Assembly: GCA_950022295.1 (NCBI GenBank)
Contig: OX465596.1
Span: 212,505,501 to 212,569,500, forward strand
DNA from: Bromus sterilis
Taxonomy: Eukaryota; Streptophyta; Magnoliopsida; Poales; Poaceae
DNA length: 64,000 nt
Direction of reading: 5' to 3'
This document shows, in pieces, positions 12,377 through 22,704 of the stretch. Within the stretch, counting starts at the first letter, position 1; each line of letters opens with the position of its first letter. The notes under the pieces are model-generated. The model did no database searches. It was not told the origin of the DNA and was given only the letters and a program-made list of their open reading frames with translations. The position numbers and the translations under genes are program-made.

Positions 12377-12489
12377 AAACTCCATTCTTTCGTAACCTAA
12401 GTATCTGTTTATACTCGAAAACAATAATAGTTCCACTCTGCTTTGTCCAACAATCTCCAAAACCTTCGGGTGCAAAACTTGCTCTTACA
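12377..12489 (-). repeat. A 5' LTR fragment
   Basis: Nearly identical to 917-1030. The minus-strand LTR start TGTAAGAGC is at 12489. The remainder of this LTR, on the other side of C, has been deleted. Confidence 0.8.
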
Positions 12490-12654
12490 GTTTCCCATCT
12501 GTTTATTATGTCCCATCTGCACCTTCTCTTCGTCGTCTTCTTCCTTGCGCACTAAAGGTCCTGAGCCCCACCTCCATTGCAGCGCCAAGCTTCTCTTTCT
12601 TTGACGATTTGCGAAAAAAGGACTAGGGTCGTGCCACTCCCGCACGCTACTCAA

Positions 12655-13080
12655 GTAAGTCCCCATCCCCTACCTCTCGCTACGGTTATTTTGCTCATCA
12701 CCATTGTTACGGATCTTCAAGCTTTTACCGTTGCGATGGTGTCTGAGGTAGTTTAGTGGTAGAGCTTACCGTGCATGTTGGTAAATATTCTAGGATTCCT
12801 CATAGATCGCTTCGCGTCTATTGATTTTTCGAAAAGATGCCGCAGATCTGTAGTTCCCAACCGCTTAGGGTTTTCTGTAAGCTGACAGATCTATTCATAT
12901 TTTTTGTTGATTTTCCGGAGCCTTTTAGATCTGTCTGTATCACCATTATTTGTGAAACTTGTTTGTTCAGTTGTCGTAGAGTCGGTTTCGGTCCGACTTC
13001 ATAAATTCTAGTTAGGGTCACCCTCTGCTTGTCTTAGTTATTTTTAGTCGGCTCAGCACATGTTACTATTTGCCCTTTAG
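12655..13080 (+). other. Probable leader intron of the B antisense ORF
   Basis: Donor AAG|GTAAGT-like (TCAAGTAAGT, GT at 12655) and acceptor TTTGCCCTTTAG ending at 13080 bracket a T-rich 426-nt stretch, 16 bp before the ORF's ATG at 13097. The upstream exon (about 12490-12654) is GC-rich. This suggests a spliced 5' leader. Confidence 0.5.
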
Positions 13081-13096
13081 GTCTGACTCCCACATC

Positions 13097-16000
13097 ATGG
13101 GTAAGAAAACCGGTGTCTTCAAGAAAACGGCTAACAAAAAGCCGCCAGTTCCAAAGCCACAAGCCTAGAGATCTACTCTAGAGGAAAACTGGGCCAAGAG
13201 CCAAGTGTCTCTAGAACAATTGAATAAAATGGTGGCAGATGAAATCCTTCAGCCTCAATCTGAGATTAAATTGCGGGTTCCTGGGGAAGAGACCCGTCTA
13301 GGGCCTAAGGAAGGCGAAGTCATTGTTTTTGCTGATCATATGACCCGGGGGTTTCGTCCTCCACGGTTCAAATTCTACAGGAGTGTGCTACACTGCTACA
13401 AGTTGCACCCTCATGACTTGAGTGCCAACTCGGTGCCAAATATATGTCACTTTCAAGTGTTTTGCGAGGCCTACTTGCGGATCAAGCCAACTCTATGTTT
13501 GTTTGCCGAGTTTTATTACTGTAACAAGAAAACTAAGTATAGTGGTCGGCCGGCTTTGGAGTGCGGTGGAGTCACCGTTCAAAAATGGGCCAAGTCGATC
13601 TTTCCCGCACCCAAGGTAATAAGCAAAGTGAAGGATTGGCAGAAATCCTACTTCTTCTGTACCTTGGAGGATATCAAAGGTGAGAATCCTTTGTCCGGCT
13701 TTCGTGAAAGTCGGATTGAGTTCCATGATAGCCTGAACCTCTTTACTAAGTATTCTCATCAGAACAAGAATGAAGCAATTATTGCTCGGATGAAGGCCCT
13801 GCTAGCCCATGGGCTTATCGGAAGAGATTTAACCAGGTGCTGGGTGGGTTGGAAAATCCAACCCCTCAACGTGAGGGATCAGCTCATGTGTGAGTATACT
13901 GGAAAAGGCGACTCGATGTGTTTTTCCCAGAACGAATTTACCTCTTGAGAAGTTGGTAAGGGCTTTCAAGCAATTTCTTGCGCAACGTATCGATGACCCC
14001 AAGAAAGTAGGCCTTGCTCCGTTCTGCAAAGATAATCCGGCTCCAGGGGTATGATTTTGTCATATATTCTCTTGACATGCTATCTGTTCAAGTGTTTTGA
14101 TCTTCCAACTTATTTTATTTCCAACCATGGTGGAATGCAGGTTAGAATGAGGCTAGTGCTAAGAGCCTGAGTCAAACGGTAAGAGTCTATTGATCTTCTT
14201 TTTAGCGATGTACTTTTTTCTTCTTACCTTTTATCCTTTGTAGGATGACTCGGATGGTCATGAGGACGAAGAGGAGGAAGAGGATAAGGCTCCTCCTGTT
14301 GAGGCCGACTCTCAAAAGGAGAGTCAGAATATGGATCAACCGGTATATGTCTTGCCGGCTCTTTATGATATTGTAGGTTGGATTTTTCGTGTTCTGATGT
14401 TTAATTTTCTCTCACATGCGCAAGGTCAGAAGAGGCATAACCGCGGCACCGACTCGGGTTACACTCTTCTGATTATGCAAGATCAGCCTCGGCGTGTCCG
14501 TAGTAAGACTGCCAGTGTTTTGACTCCTTCCCGCAAGTCGGGAGGTTTGGTGGATGAACATCCGCAAGCCGTAAACTCTTCCTCGGAAGGGTTGTCGGTC
14601 CAAGAATCTTTCCCTATTAACCGTGGGTAAGTGCCTTTATTGTAATGTCGTCTTTCATTTGTATATGTATGTTTTTGACGAGTCGTGTTTCTTTCGTTGA
14701 GCAGTGCTCCGAATTGACCCCAAGGACTTGGCCGACTCTGAAGTTGTGACGGAGTCGGCAGGTTTGCCTGGAAGTTTGCCAGAAACTCTTGTTTCTGAGG
14801 AATTGAAGAAGGCCGGCTTGAATGAGTCGAGTCCTTCGGGTCTTTACAAGGATACTTCTCCCATTGCTGATGCCGAGAAGACGGAGACTCAACCTGAAAA
14901 GGTTGAGGTGGATCCTAGTGCCAACCCGACTCCTTCTGTGGAGAACATGGTTGTTGATGACGAAGTGATGAACACAGGGACTCACCGGGGCATCCCACCT
15001 GCTCGCACAATCTTGGCGAAAGTTTTGGATGGCAAGGATCAGGTTGTGAGTCGGCCTTATGAGTCGATCTCTAAGAAGACTTCTCTTGAAGATTTATACA
15101 AGCGATCGCTGGCCTACTCTACTGATCAGCATAGCATAGTCCTCCAACTCTGACAACGTTATGAGGTATTATTTTTGTTTTTCATATTGTCCTTTATGCA
15201 TCTGTAGCACCCATAAGCCGGCATGGTTATTTGAAGGCCATGCTGGGTTATGTAGAAAATCAAGTTCAAACCTATGATAAGTCGGTACATCACTCTTATA
15301 GTATGCTGAGTAGAAATTTTTTTGGAGCTGTAGCCCCCATGAGTCGGTGAGATATGATTGTATCTCGCTGGGTTATTGAATTTTTTTGAAGGTGTAGCCC
15401 CCAAGTAGCTAGTTAGAAAATTTTGTCCGAATAGATACTTTGTCATGTCTTTTGTGTTCGCGGGCTCTTGCTTTGAAAGCCGGCAATGATGCTTGTCAGC
15501 TGGAGGAAAACAATAAGGCTGAGTCGGGAAAGCGTGAGCAAGCCGAGAATGAAGTTAACCGACTCCTTGATGTGTTGAAGAAGAAGGATGAAGAGTTGAA
15601 TCAGGCTAATGCCAACTTGGAAGAAGTTGAGAGTGCCTTGTCGAATGCGTGTGATGATGAGACGGCTCAATGTAATGAGGACGAGAATAAATTAGAATCG
15701 GCTGAGACAAAGCTGGAAACATTGAAGGGCAGCATCAACCGACTCGTGTCAGCAATTTTTGGTGAGTCGGAAAGAGCTTTGGTATTCCCTGTCTTTCTGG
15801 CTTTCTTTGTTGTTTGGCTGACTTTGTTATTTTTTCGTTGTCTTTTTGTAGGAAAATAACATGATATCTTAAAGGAGTCATTTACCATGAAATTGACCTA
15901 TACTTTTTCCATCGTCAAGCAGTTGTTCGAGAGTGCCTGTCAGGCCATAGGTGCAACTCAGCCGAATCCCCCAAGCATGAAAAGAGTGACTGATATGATG

Positions 16001-16504
16001 GGGCCACTTTCGTTTGTTTCTGAATGGGTGAAGCTCGTCAAGCGATCGGCTTGCTGTATGGGTGTGATGCGGGGCCTAGAGCTCGCCAAAGCCTATCATC
16101 CCAGTCTAAAGACAGAACTTTTTGTTGCCGGCTTCCCAGAGTTCAAGGCTGACAACTCCAAGTTCACCAAGGAGGATCATACCAAAGTTCGCAAAGAGAC
16201 TCGCTCGGCCGCCACTAAGATAGATGATGGGATGGATCTGGCTTATTTGGAAGACGGATATGATGATTCTAACAAGAGGCGCCGAGTCGATTTTCCTTCT
16301 CCGACCGAATTTTCTCTTCTTTCATCCCCAAAGAAAGGCCCAGAGCCGGCAGGCTCTATTGAGCCGACTTCAGGTGCGGAAGAAGACGAGCTGAAGATGG
16401 ATGACATCGCCGATGCAAACTTGGTTCATATGTGTAATGTCCTCATGTCATCTGCAGGTGGTGTCGGGTCATCATCGCAAGGCAAAGCCGGTGATCAAGC
16501 GTAG
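13097..16504 (+). pseudogene. B antisense ORF, 'putative gypsy type transposon' family, multi-exon
   Basis: Starts MGKKTGVFKK at 13097. The conserved core (13205-13900) includes ADHMTRGFRPPRFKFYRS and FCEAYLRIKPTLCLF, which I recognise as the plant 'putative gypsy type transposon' domain found in antisense ORFs of Tat elements. Visible splice signals give introns at about 14049-14140, 14179-14243, 14342-14425, 14629-14703 and 15761-15850. Later exons encode an acidic stretch (14250-14340), a coiled-coil-like part (15470-15760) and a tail with a KRRR motif near 16270. Breaks: stop TAG at 13166, frameshift near 13920, and a lost acceptor (GCGG) before 15470. The function is unknown. It is antisense to B, so it would need its own promoter. 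Confidence 0.65.
15185..15405 (+). repeat. Imperfect repeat of a GTAGCCCCCATGAGTCGG module, part 1
   Basis: Modules of roughly 60-90 bp with a GTAGCCCCCATGAGTCGGT core, a variable arm and CTGGGTTAT-like text follow each other in the intron-like gap between two exons of the antisense ORF. Related modules recur at 16925-17045. Confidence 0.5.
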
Positions 16505-17370
16505 GCTTTATGCAGCCGTCTTTGAAAAACTTTATGATACATTTGATACGACCATAGTGTCGGGTTTGTAATATTGGGAAACATGTCCCGTGGTTTGTGA
16601 CCAGTGTGTTGGTCAAGTACTGTTTATGCTATTTTTCCTTGGATTTTCCTTGTGGCCTTTGAATGCTGATCCTTTTGTGGTGTAAGTCGGCTTTACCCCT
16701 TGGGTGCTTGCCTCTTTGCTTGTCGACTTATAGTGGTCGTTTCTTGAGAGAGATTGACTTAGCTATGCTTGGTTCTTCCTTTTGGCAGGTGTAGTGTTGG
16801 AGACTCTTTGAATAAAGCCGGTTTCTTTACCTTGGTTTGCCACGGTTGCGGCCGAGTAGTATGCTTTTTGTGTCGTAGGAAGAAGAGTCGGCGTGTGTGC
16901 CATAATGCCAAACCTTTGATAAGGAATTTTTTGAGGTGTTACTCCCCAAGAGTCGGTGTATACATCTGGGTGTTGTACCGAGTCTTTGTTTGAGAAAATA
17001 CTTTGAAGTGTAGTCCCCATGAGTCGGTATATGCATCTGGGTGCGGTGTCGAGTCACATAGGTCTAACTTGTAAGAAAAATTGTTATAAATAACTTAAGA
17101 TGCAGGATGATATTTTGAATGCAAAATGGAGATGCAAAGGCTAGTAGAAGTCGACTCATGCCTCATTTTCTCGCGTTGAGAGAGTTTATTGGTTCAAGAG
17201 TCGAAACATTTCTGTAAAACCGACTTATATGACTAGCGTGCCCATCTCTTAGGACTAAACTCGATAGGCGTTTTATGTGAGCCCCCAAAGTTTAGACCAA
17301 CCGGGTTCGCGTTAGTTATATGAGCTTGGGCTATACAGGGCGAACGGCGTGGGTGTCCAATTCATGTATA
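16505..17370. other. Noncoding DNA downstream of the B antisense ORF, with repeat modules
   Basis: No supported coding frame. It is probably the 3' untranslated region of the antisense transcript. At 16925-17045 two more modules (TCCCCAAGAGTCGGTGTA and TCCCCATGAGTCGGTATA followed by CATCTGGGTG) match those at 15185-15405. Confidence 0.45.
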
Positions 17371-17377
17371 CGCCGGG

Positions 17378-17436
17378 ACTTATTCAGTTAAGAGTCGATG
17401 GGTTCCATCGAACTCCCCTAATTCCCCTGAATAAGT
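17378..17436. repeat. Two-tier perfect stem-loop in B
   Basis: Outer arms ACTTATTCAG (17378-17387) and CTGAATAAGT (17427-17436) pair perfectly over 10 bp. Inside them TCGATGG (17395-17401) pairs with CCATCGA (17405-17411) around a 3-nt loop. A weaker relative (GATGA/TCATC) follows about 90 bp downstream, near 17495. Confidence 0.7.
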
Positions 17437-17670
17437 CATATACATGTGGAGTTTTACATATATATGTCGGCTTCTCAATTAAGAGTCGATGAGTATCATC
17501 AAGCTCCCTTATTCTCCTGACTAAGAAGTATACATGCTCAGAGCCGATAGAGGGTTGATCAAGCCCCCAGGTCTCTGAGAAAAGGTGTAAAAATATGTTA
17601 TTGATGCAATATGATGAAATATGTATGATACAATGAATTTAAGTAATATGAAAATAAAGAAAGGGTTAGT

Positions 17671-18045
17671 CATGATGAAAATCGACTTTTATGCATAAGT
17701 GTGGCGAGAGCCGGCGTGACGAGAGTCGACTTTTAAATGTGGCAAAGGCCTAGTGCGATGAAAATCAATTTTATGGTGAGAGCCCGTTGCGATGAAAATC
17801 GAATTTATGGAGAAAGCCCGTTGCGATGAAAATCGACTTTATGGCGAAAGCCTGTTGCGATGAAAATCGACTTTGTGTTAAATATGGAGATAGCCTATTT
17901 GCGACGAGAGTCGAGTTGTATATTTAGATATGGTGATAGACTGGTGCGATGAAAATCGACTTTTATTATTGTGAAAGCCTATTTGCGACGAAAGTCGACT
18001 TATATGTTAAATATGTCGATAGCCTAATACGATGAAAATCGACTT
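17671..18045. repeat. Tandem array of short hairpins with GNRA-type loops
   Basis: About ten copies of a core such as CGATGAAAATCG or CGACGAAAGTCG, at 17674, 17718, 17755, 17790, 17824, 17858, 17902, 17947, 17986 and 18030. Spacing is 34 bp in the middle and 39-45 bp elsewhere. Each full core can fold into a 4-bp stem with a GAAA or GAGA loop. The array lies between B's short ORF and its antisense ORF. Confidence 0.75.
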
Positions 18046-18087
18046 ATATTGAGGACCGACTCTTATTGTGGGTTTCGCTCAGTCCCG

Positions 18088-19100
18088 CTAATTTACTTCC
18101 TGATGTGATGGATGTTCGTAGCTCTGGGAATAATTGCCATCGTGTCTTTGCAGGTTGCGCCTGTGCTTTTTACTATGCGTCCGGCTTTGGCTTGGGATTC
18201 CCCCATATCTGGCTTCATTAGACTCGGCATAGCTGACGACAGCATCCACGAGTCCCCTCATGTCTTCGGCCACTTCCTTTATGCGTTTTAGTGCGTTGGT
18301 TATAGGTGTGAGCCGGCGGCTTATTAACTCCTGGGGGCTGTTGTGTTGTAATCGTTGTGAGAGCTGGTCTTGAGCTTCTACAAGATTTTGATGTTCCCAA
18401 ACTATCTCTTTTTGCAGCCGCGTGGTTTTTTCCTGGTATTCCTCTAGTTCCTGGTCGGAGTCCATCTTGTTTTGGCTCAGTCGTTGCCACACGTTGGTGG
18501 TTCGTGTGTCTGAGTCGTCTGATGGATTCTAGATGTCATCGGTTTTCTATTTTTCGTAATCCGGTCCCCTATCTTCTGAAGAGTGTCGCCGTCTACGAGT
18601 GTCTGTTGAGTATACGGCTCCTTCCCGGGGCGATTTGAGGTAGGGAGAATCTGGATTGTACTCCACTGGGTCAGATCCGAGTCCATCTTTTCTAACGTAT
18701 CAAATTGACCTAGTGTCTTCATACAGGTCTTCTTGGTATGAGTCAGGATCTCAATGGCGTGTTCCGGCTCTGAGGACTCACCAATAAATCCTATGAAGGC
18801 ATGGTGGGGTTCGGCGCTTGGCCGACTCATACCTTGTGGCTTGCTCATTTGCTGATAGGTGACTCCTGCGTTTTTCACGCCGTAGGGCATGGCGGAATGC
18901 CGGCTTGAGGTCTCCATGAAAACTTCGGGTTCTGGCTCTGGATCGGATCTGTCCGTTTGTCCAATGAAGATGTGAATAGACCCGATTGGGTCCCGATATC
19001 CCGATTCAATGGGATCGGCTTTAGGGCCCCAAGTTGAGTCATCGATGCAAATCTTTCCGCGCTGGCTTCTGGTGATCCGTCCAGCGACGAATCCCTTCAT
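18088..19100 (-). pseudogene. B short ORF: gag-like/coiled-coil product with a trace of RT
   Basis: From an ATG at 19098-19100, 45 bp from the primer binding site, a frame runs to about 18480 and continues after a frameshift to a stop at 18088-18090. The second half (ELEEYQEKTTRLQKEIVWEH and following) has the heptad look of a coiled coil; the end is basic and rich in Q, H and R. The first half contains MPYGVKNAGVTYQQM (about 18848-18893), which resembles a reverse transcriptase motif but stands alone. No protease, RT palm or integrase follows. It may be a remnant gag of a non-autonomous element; the function is not established. Confidence 0.45.
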
Positions 19101-19144
19101 GCCTTGCAGAGCTCCCTCCAGAATATCAATTCCTACATGCGCAG

Positions 19145-19163
19145 GCCCCACAGTGGGTGCCAA
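19145..19163 (-). other. B primer binding site
   Basis: On the minus strand TTGGCACCCACTGTGGGGC follows the LTR end ...CCCACAACA after one base. Sites of the form TGGCGCCCACCGTGGGG are common just inside plant gypsy LTRs, and this orients B on the minus strand. Confidence 0.65.
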
Positions 19164-19164
19164 C

Positions 19165-19725
19165 TGTTGTGGGAAAGTCACGGAAAGTGTCTGAAGAGTC
19201 GGACTTAACATGGGACCTTTGTTGCGAGGCGGATACGAGGAGAGAGTACACATGGACAAGAGACTCGGCGATTTACCCAGGTTTCAACCCCTCTTTGTCT
19301 GGAGGTAAAATCCTACTCCTGCTTCTTATTATTATGAGTTCTAACTCCTCGCAAATAAGAGTCGGAGGATCGATTACAAGAGAGTCGTTTCGTAACCTTA
19401 GTCTCGAGGAGATCTAGGTTACGCCTAAAAGTGTCTAGTCCTATCTTAGATTGAGATTGTTCTAACTCTAGATCCCGTGGTCCTCGGCTTATAAAGGCGC
19501 CAGGTCCCGGGATTCCGTGAATCCGACTCCAACACGAGGTGGAGTCCTATTCTATTTTATAAATATGCCACGTGCTATACAAGGTAAGTCAAATTCCTTC
19601 TACGGCTTTGATCTTCTTGCCTTGCGCTGCTGGCTTGTCGTCGGGTCTTCTTTTGTGGGCTTTCCGTAGGTGAGTCAGCCCATAGATCTTATGTCGGGTT
19701 ATGGGCTTGGTCCATCCCCCCGACA
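19165..19725 (-). repeat. B 5' LTR (561 bp)
   Basis: Plus-strand text begins TGTTGTGGGAAAG and ends ...CATCCCCCCGACA, so it has TG...CA ends on both strands. It is bordered by the primer site on the left and by J's LTR on the right. The candidate target duplication at 19726-19730 (GCCAC) has its partner outside the window. Confidence 0.75.
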
Positions 19726-19730
19726 GCCAC

Positions 19731-20038
19731 ACTCAAGGCCGCGCCGGGAGGGCTCCTGGGGCCTTGGTGGGTCCCCTCCGGGCCCCCTTTGGGACTCTGG
19801 AATTATCCGAAGCGCTATTTTTTATTGGATTTTCCCGCAATTTTTGGAGCATTTTTAATACGGAGGAAACCTGAAGTAGAAAAACAGAAGAAAATAGGAA
19901 CTGGCACTGGGCTGCACTGATTTAATAGGTTAGTCCAAATATGATCAAAAGTGTATGAAACTGTATCGAAAACATAGGAATATCACACAAAACATGCATG
20001 GAGCAAGAAGAAATTATAGATACATTTGGGACTTATCA
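19731..20038 (-). repeat. J 3' LTR, truncated by B
   Basis: The reverse complement begins TGATAAGTCCCAAATGTATC and aligns with the start of I's LTRs (TGATACGTCCCAAACGTATC) for about 300 bp, with many differences. It ends abruptly where B's LTR begins. Confidence 0.75.
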
Positions 20039-21164
20039 ACATCCCCAAGCTTAATTCCTGCTCGTCCTCGAGTAGGTAAATAATAACAAGCATAATTTAT
20101 GTGGTGACATGCTAACAACCATATAAGAACTTTTGAGCAATCAAGGTATGTAATTCAATTCAAGTCATAACAAGCAAGAGTCTATATTAGCATTGAAACA
20201 AGCAACATAAGAATATAAAGGTGCAGGAGCTATTGCTGTCCGTGACTCGAATGTCTCCAAATGGTGTTTGCGTTCAAGAAGTGGGAGATGGGAATACGAG
20301 AAAGAAAAATATTTATTTGTGGAGAACTCAATCTACTAAAGTTTCACACTTAGTCTTCTTTGGAATCTTAACTTTACTCGTCCCGAAACCACTAGCCAGG
20401 TACTAATCAATTTGATCCACTCCCTTTCGACATTTTGAGCACTCATGCAATGGATGAGCGTAAGCACGAGAGTTGACACTTAGGATGGCAAAGAGAGAGA
20501 TATGGTGGAGGAGGAAGACAAAAAAGGTGTGAAAGGATCACATCAATGAGGACAATCATAGGCGAGAGGGCCAAATGATAGATATGATTTGAGGAGTAGG
20601 GATTGCCATGCAACGGATGGACATATGAGCTAAGAAAAGCTCTGCAATGGAACTAGTGGGGTGCATCCAACTTGCTCACTCAAGAAGACCTAGAGCTCAT
20701 TTGAGGAGGAACATCATTAGAATATAAAAGCCAAGTTCTAAAGTGTGAAGGTCCCCACATAACTATATGCATATATGATCATCTCTACGGAGTACAAGGT
20801 ATAAGAGGGAGTACGAGTGTGGATCTCTCAATTGGAATAGTAGTGTTGCCCCGTTCTCTGTTTTTTTTTATTTTTCTCCTTTTTCTATTTTTTGTATTTT
20901 TTGGTGGCCTCCATGGCTCTTTCTATTTAAATCTCATTTTTCCTCTTTGGGATCTTTTAAATTTTTCCTCTTTGGGATCATTTTCTCACTTAAGGGAAAC
21001 ACTCTATTTTACAAGAAGTATAGAAGATCTTTCACACTTTACAAGGCACTCAGCATAAAGAAGATGAAGCTATCATGATGTATGCAAATGTATGCCTCTG
21101 CTAGTGTAGCAGGAACATGCATGGCATGAAGATCAAGTCATGAGAATGTGGATATTGCATGTCA

Positions 21165-21394
21165 ATATATCTCGGAAAGGCTACGGAAATGCCTTGATAG
21201 GTAGGTATGGTGGCTGTTTTGAGGAAAGATATAAGGAGGTTTATGATGACAGAGCGTATCATGCCAATGGTTTGGATACTCCGGCGAGGTGGACGCCAAC
21301 TCTCGAAGTGACAAGAGGACAATGCACAGTACCGAAGAGGCTAGCAAGTATGAGGAGTTGGAAGTGTCAACTTTCAATACTTACATTAGTCTGA
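21165..21394 (+). pseudogene. Antisense ORF in the J 3' region
   Basis: The plus strand, opposite to J, encodes ISRKGYGNALIGRYGGCFEE and YKEVYDDRAYHA, nearly the same as the ORF at 28159-28428 in I. After GLD the J frame departs from the I frame, so a frameshift is likely near 21275. No known domain is recognised. Confidence 0.4.
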
Positions 21395-22138
21395 AGAACT
21401 CATGCACTTATTATCGGTAACTCAAAATCTAATCAGGAGGTTCACAAAGAGACAAGTACCCCGAGGAGGATTGTATGGGGCTTTGGTTATCCTTGCGCAT
21501 CCTCGACTCATTGTACGTGAGTGTACTCTAATATTCGATCCCTCCAAAGATTAGTGATCCATCTAGTAGCTAGAGTTCTCAACTAGTTTTTGTAGTTTTT
21601 GAAAATAAACACGGATTGCCCAAAATACGAAACCTATCACTAATAGGCTAGAGCTCTTGACACCAAAAGTTCAAACATTACTCACAACAATACCTAAAAA
21701 CTATTGCAAGTTACTACTACAATTGAATAGCAACCTCAATTACCTACTTAGAGTCAAGACACAACTCAGTGCAACAACCAAATCTCTTAACAAGATAAAC
21801 ATGAAAAATAAAGAGAGTTCCAGCAACAAACTAAACAAAAGCTCTTAAAAAAGATAAGCATGAAAACTAAGAGCTAAACATGACAACAACTAAGAAAAGA
21901 AATATAACACACAACAAAAGAAAGATAAGCATGAAAATCCTATGATGTGTTCTAGTTTGAAGTGGAGCGTGTTCCTCTCCCACACAAATAAGGTTGGGTT
22001 CTAACTTTTTATGAACAGCAAGCAAAGCTAAGGAAAACTAGGAAAAGTAAAGAGCGAGATGCTCCAAGCATAGCACATAACGCATGAGGTGATAAAAATA
22101 TAGTGGAACGAAGGACGAACTGATGATTGTTGATGGAG

Positions 22139-22230
22139 AAGGGGATGCATGGGGGCATCCCCAAGCGTAGATGCTTGAGTCTCCTTGGATATTTATTGGG
22201 GATGCATGGGGGTTTCCCCAAGCTTGAGCG
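22139..22230 (-). repeat. Double G-rich hairpin in J
   Basis: GGGGATGCATGGGGGCATCCCC is followed 50 bp later by a variant whose second arm is changed (TTTCCCC). On the minus strand each copy is preceded by AGCTTGGGGA-type text like the terminal polypurine tract. The counterpart in I is at 27349-27430. Confidence 0.6.
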
Positions 22231-22704
22231 TTTGACACTCCCGGATCTTCTTTCATCATCTTCCCTCGCACACTTGAAAACTCCGTTCATACATAACTCA
22301 TCATAAGTTGATTATAGGGGTTAGTACCCTTAATAAAAATTTGCCTCCACTGGAAATAAAGATTTTCATGAAGGGCTACTTCTTCTCAAGATTGCCAAAA
22401 AGTTTTTGCAAAGAAAAAGCTAGCACAAGACTTGCAAAAGTGAGGAAGGCAAAACATGGAAGAATCTGTGAAAAAAAGACCAGCAGGTAGTAAATAATTT
22501 TTTCAGGGTACTTCTGCAACTTAAATCAAAAACTCAGAACACACGATCGAAATCCAATTGTATAGAGCACGCTGTCAAAAAAACTTCAGATCAAAAAGAT
22601 GATCTGGTGATTTTAGGCGAATTTTTCCATCCAAGGAAAGAATCTGTTTTCTGGACAGCATGTCACAAGTTTTGAACTTTCATGCAATCGGAGGCTAAAC
22701 TTGG

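Larger units (their letters stand above)
1..12489 (-). mobile_element. Element A: LTR retrotransposon, minus strand, interrupted by C
   Basis: Positions 917-1030 and about 12377-12489 are near-identical and in the same orientation, and both end at the same point (minus-strand LTR start TGTAAGAGCAAG). The left copy is followed by a polypurine tract, so it is the 3' LTR of a minus-strand element; the right copy is the outer end of its 5' LTR. Between them lie the A reading frame (1579-4299) and gypsy element C (4300-12376). The 5' leader, primer binding site and most of the 5' LTR are gone. I infer that C inserted in A's 5' LTR and a later deletion fused A's ORF to C. The family is not identified. 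A copia element of the SIRE/Maximus group is one possibility, because of the repeated polypurine tracts. Confidence 0.75.
12490..19725 (-). mobile_element. Element B: non-autonomous Tat-like gypsy with an antisense ORF
   Basis: The right end is a 561-bp LTR (19165-19725), followed leftwards by a primer binding site and a short minus-strand ORF (18088-19100), then noncoding DNA with hairpin repeats, then a multi-exon ORF on the opposite strand (13097-16504). An antisense ORF between pol and the 3' LTR is a known feature of Tat-lineage gypsy elements. Here protease, integrase and all but a trace of RT are missing. The left end with the 3' LTR is not in the window, because A interrupts B at 12489. 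B itself interrupts J's LTR at 19726. Confidence 0.7.
20039..22699 (-). other. J 3' internal region, mostly noncoding
   Basis: The minus strand ends ...AGCAGGAATTAAGCTTGGGGATGT next to the LTR, which is the polypurine-type end of this lineage. Inverted matches to I's 3' region (26930-29542) run along most of its length. It contains an antisense ORF (about 21165-21394) and a G-rich double hairpin (22139-22230). No pol sequence is visible. Confidence 0.6.

Noticed and set aside
12741..12800. tRNA-like D-arm text (TAGTTTAGTGGTAGAGC) in B's leader intron
   Set aside because: No T-arm GGTTCGA follows at the right distance and the sequence cannot form a cloverleaf; the only nearby candidate (GGATTCCTC) does not fit a B box.
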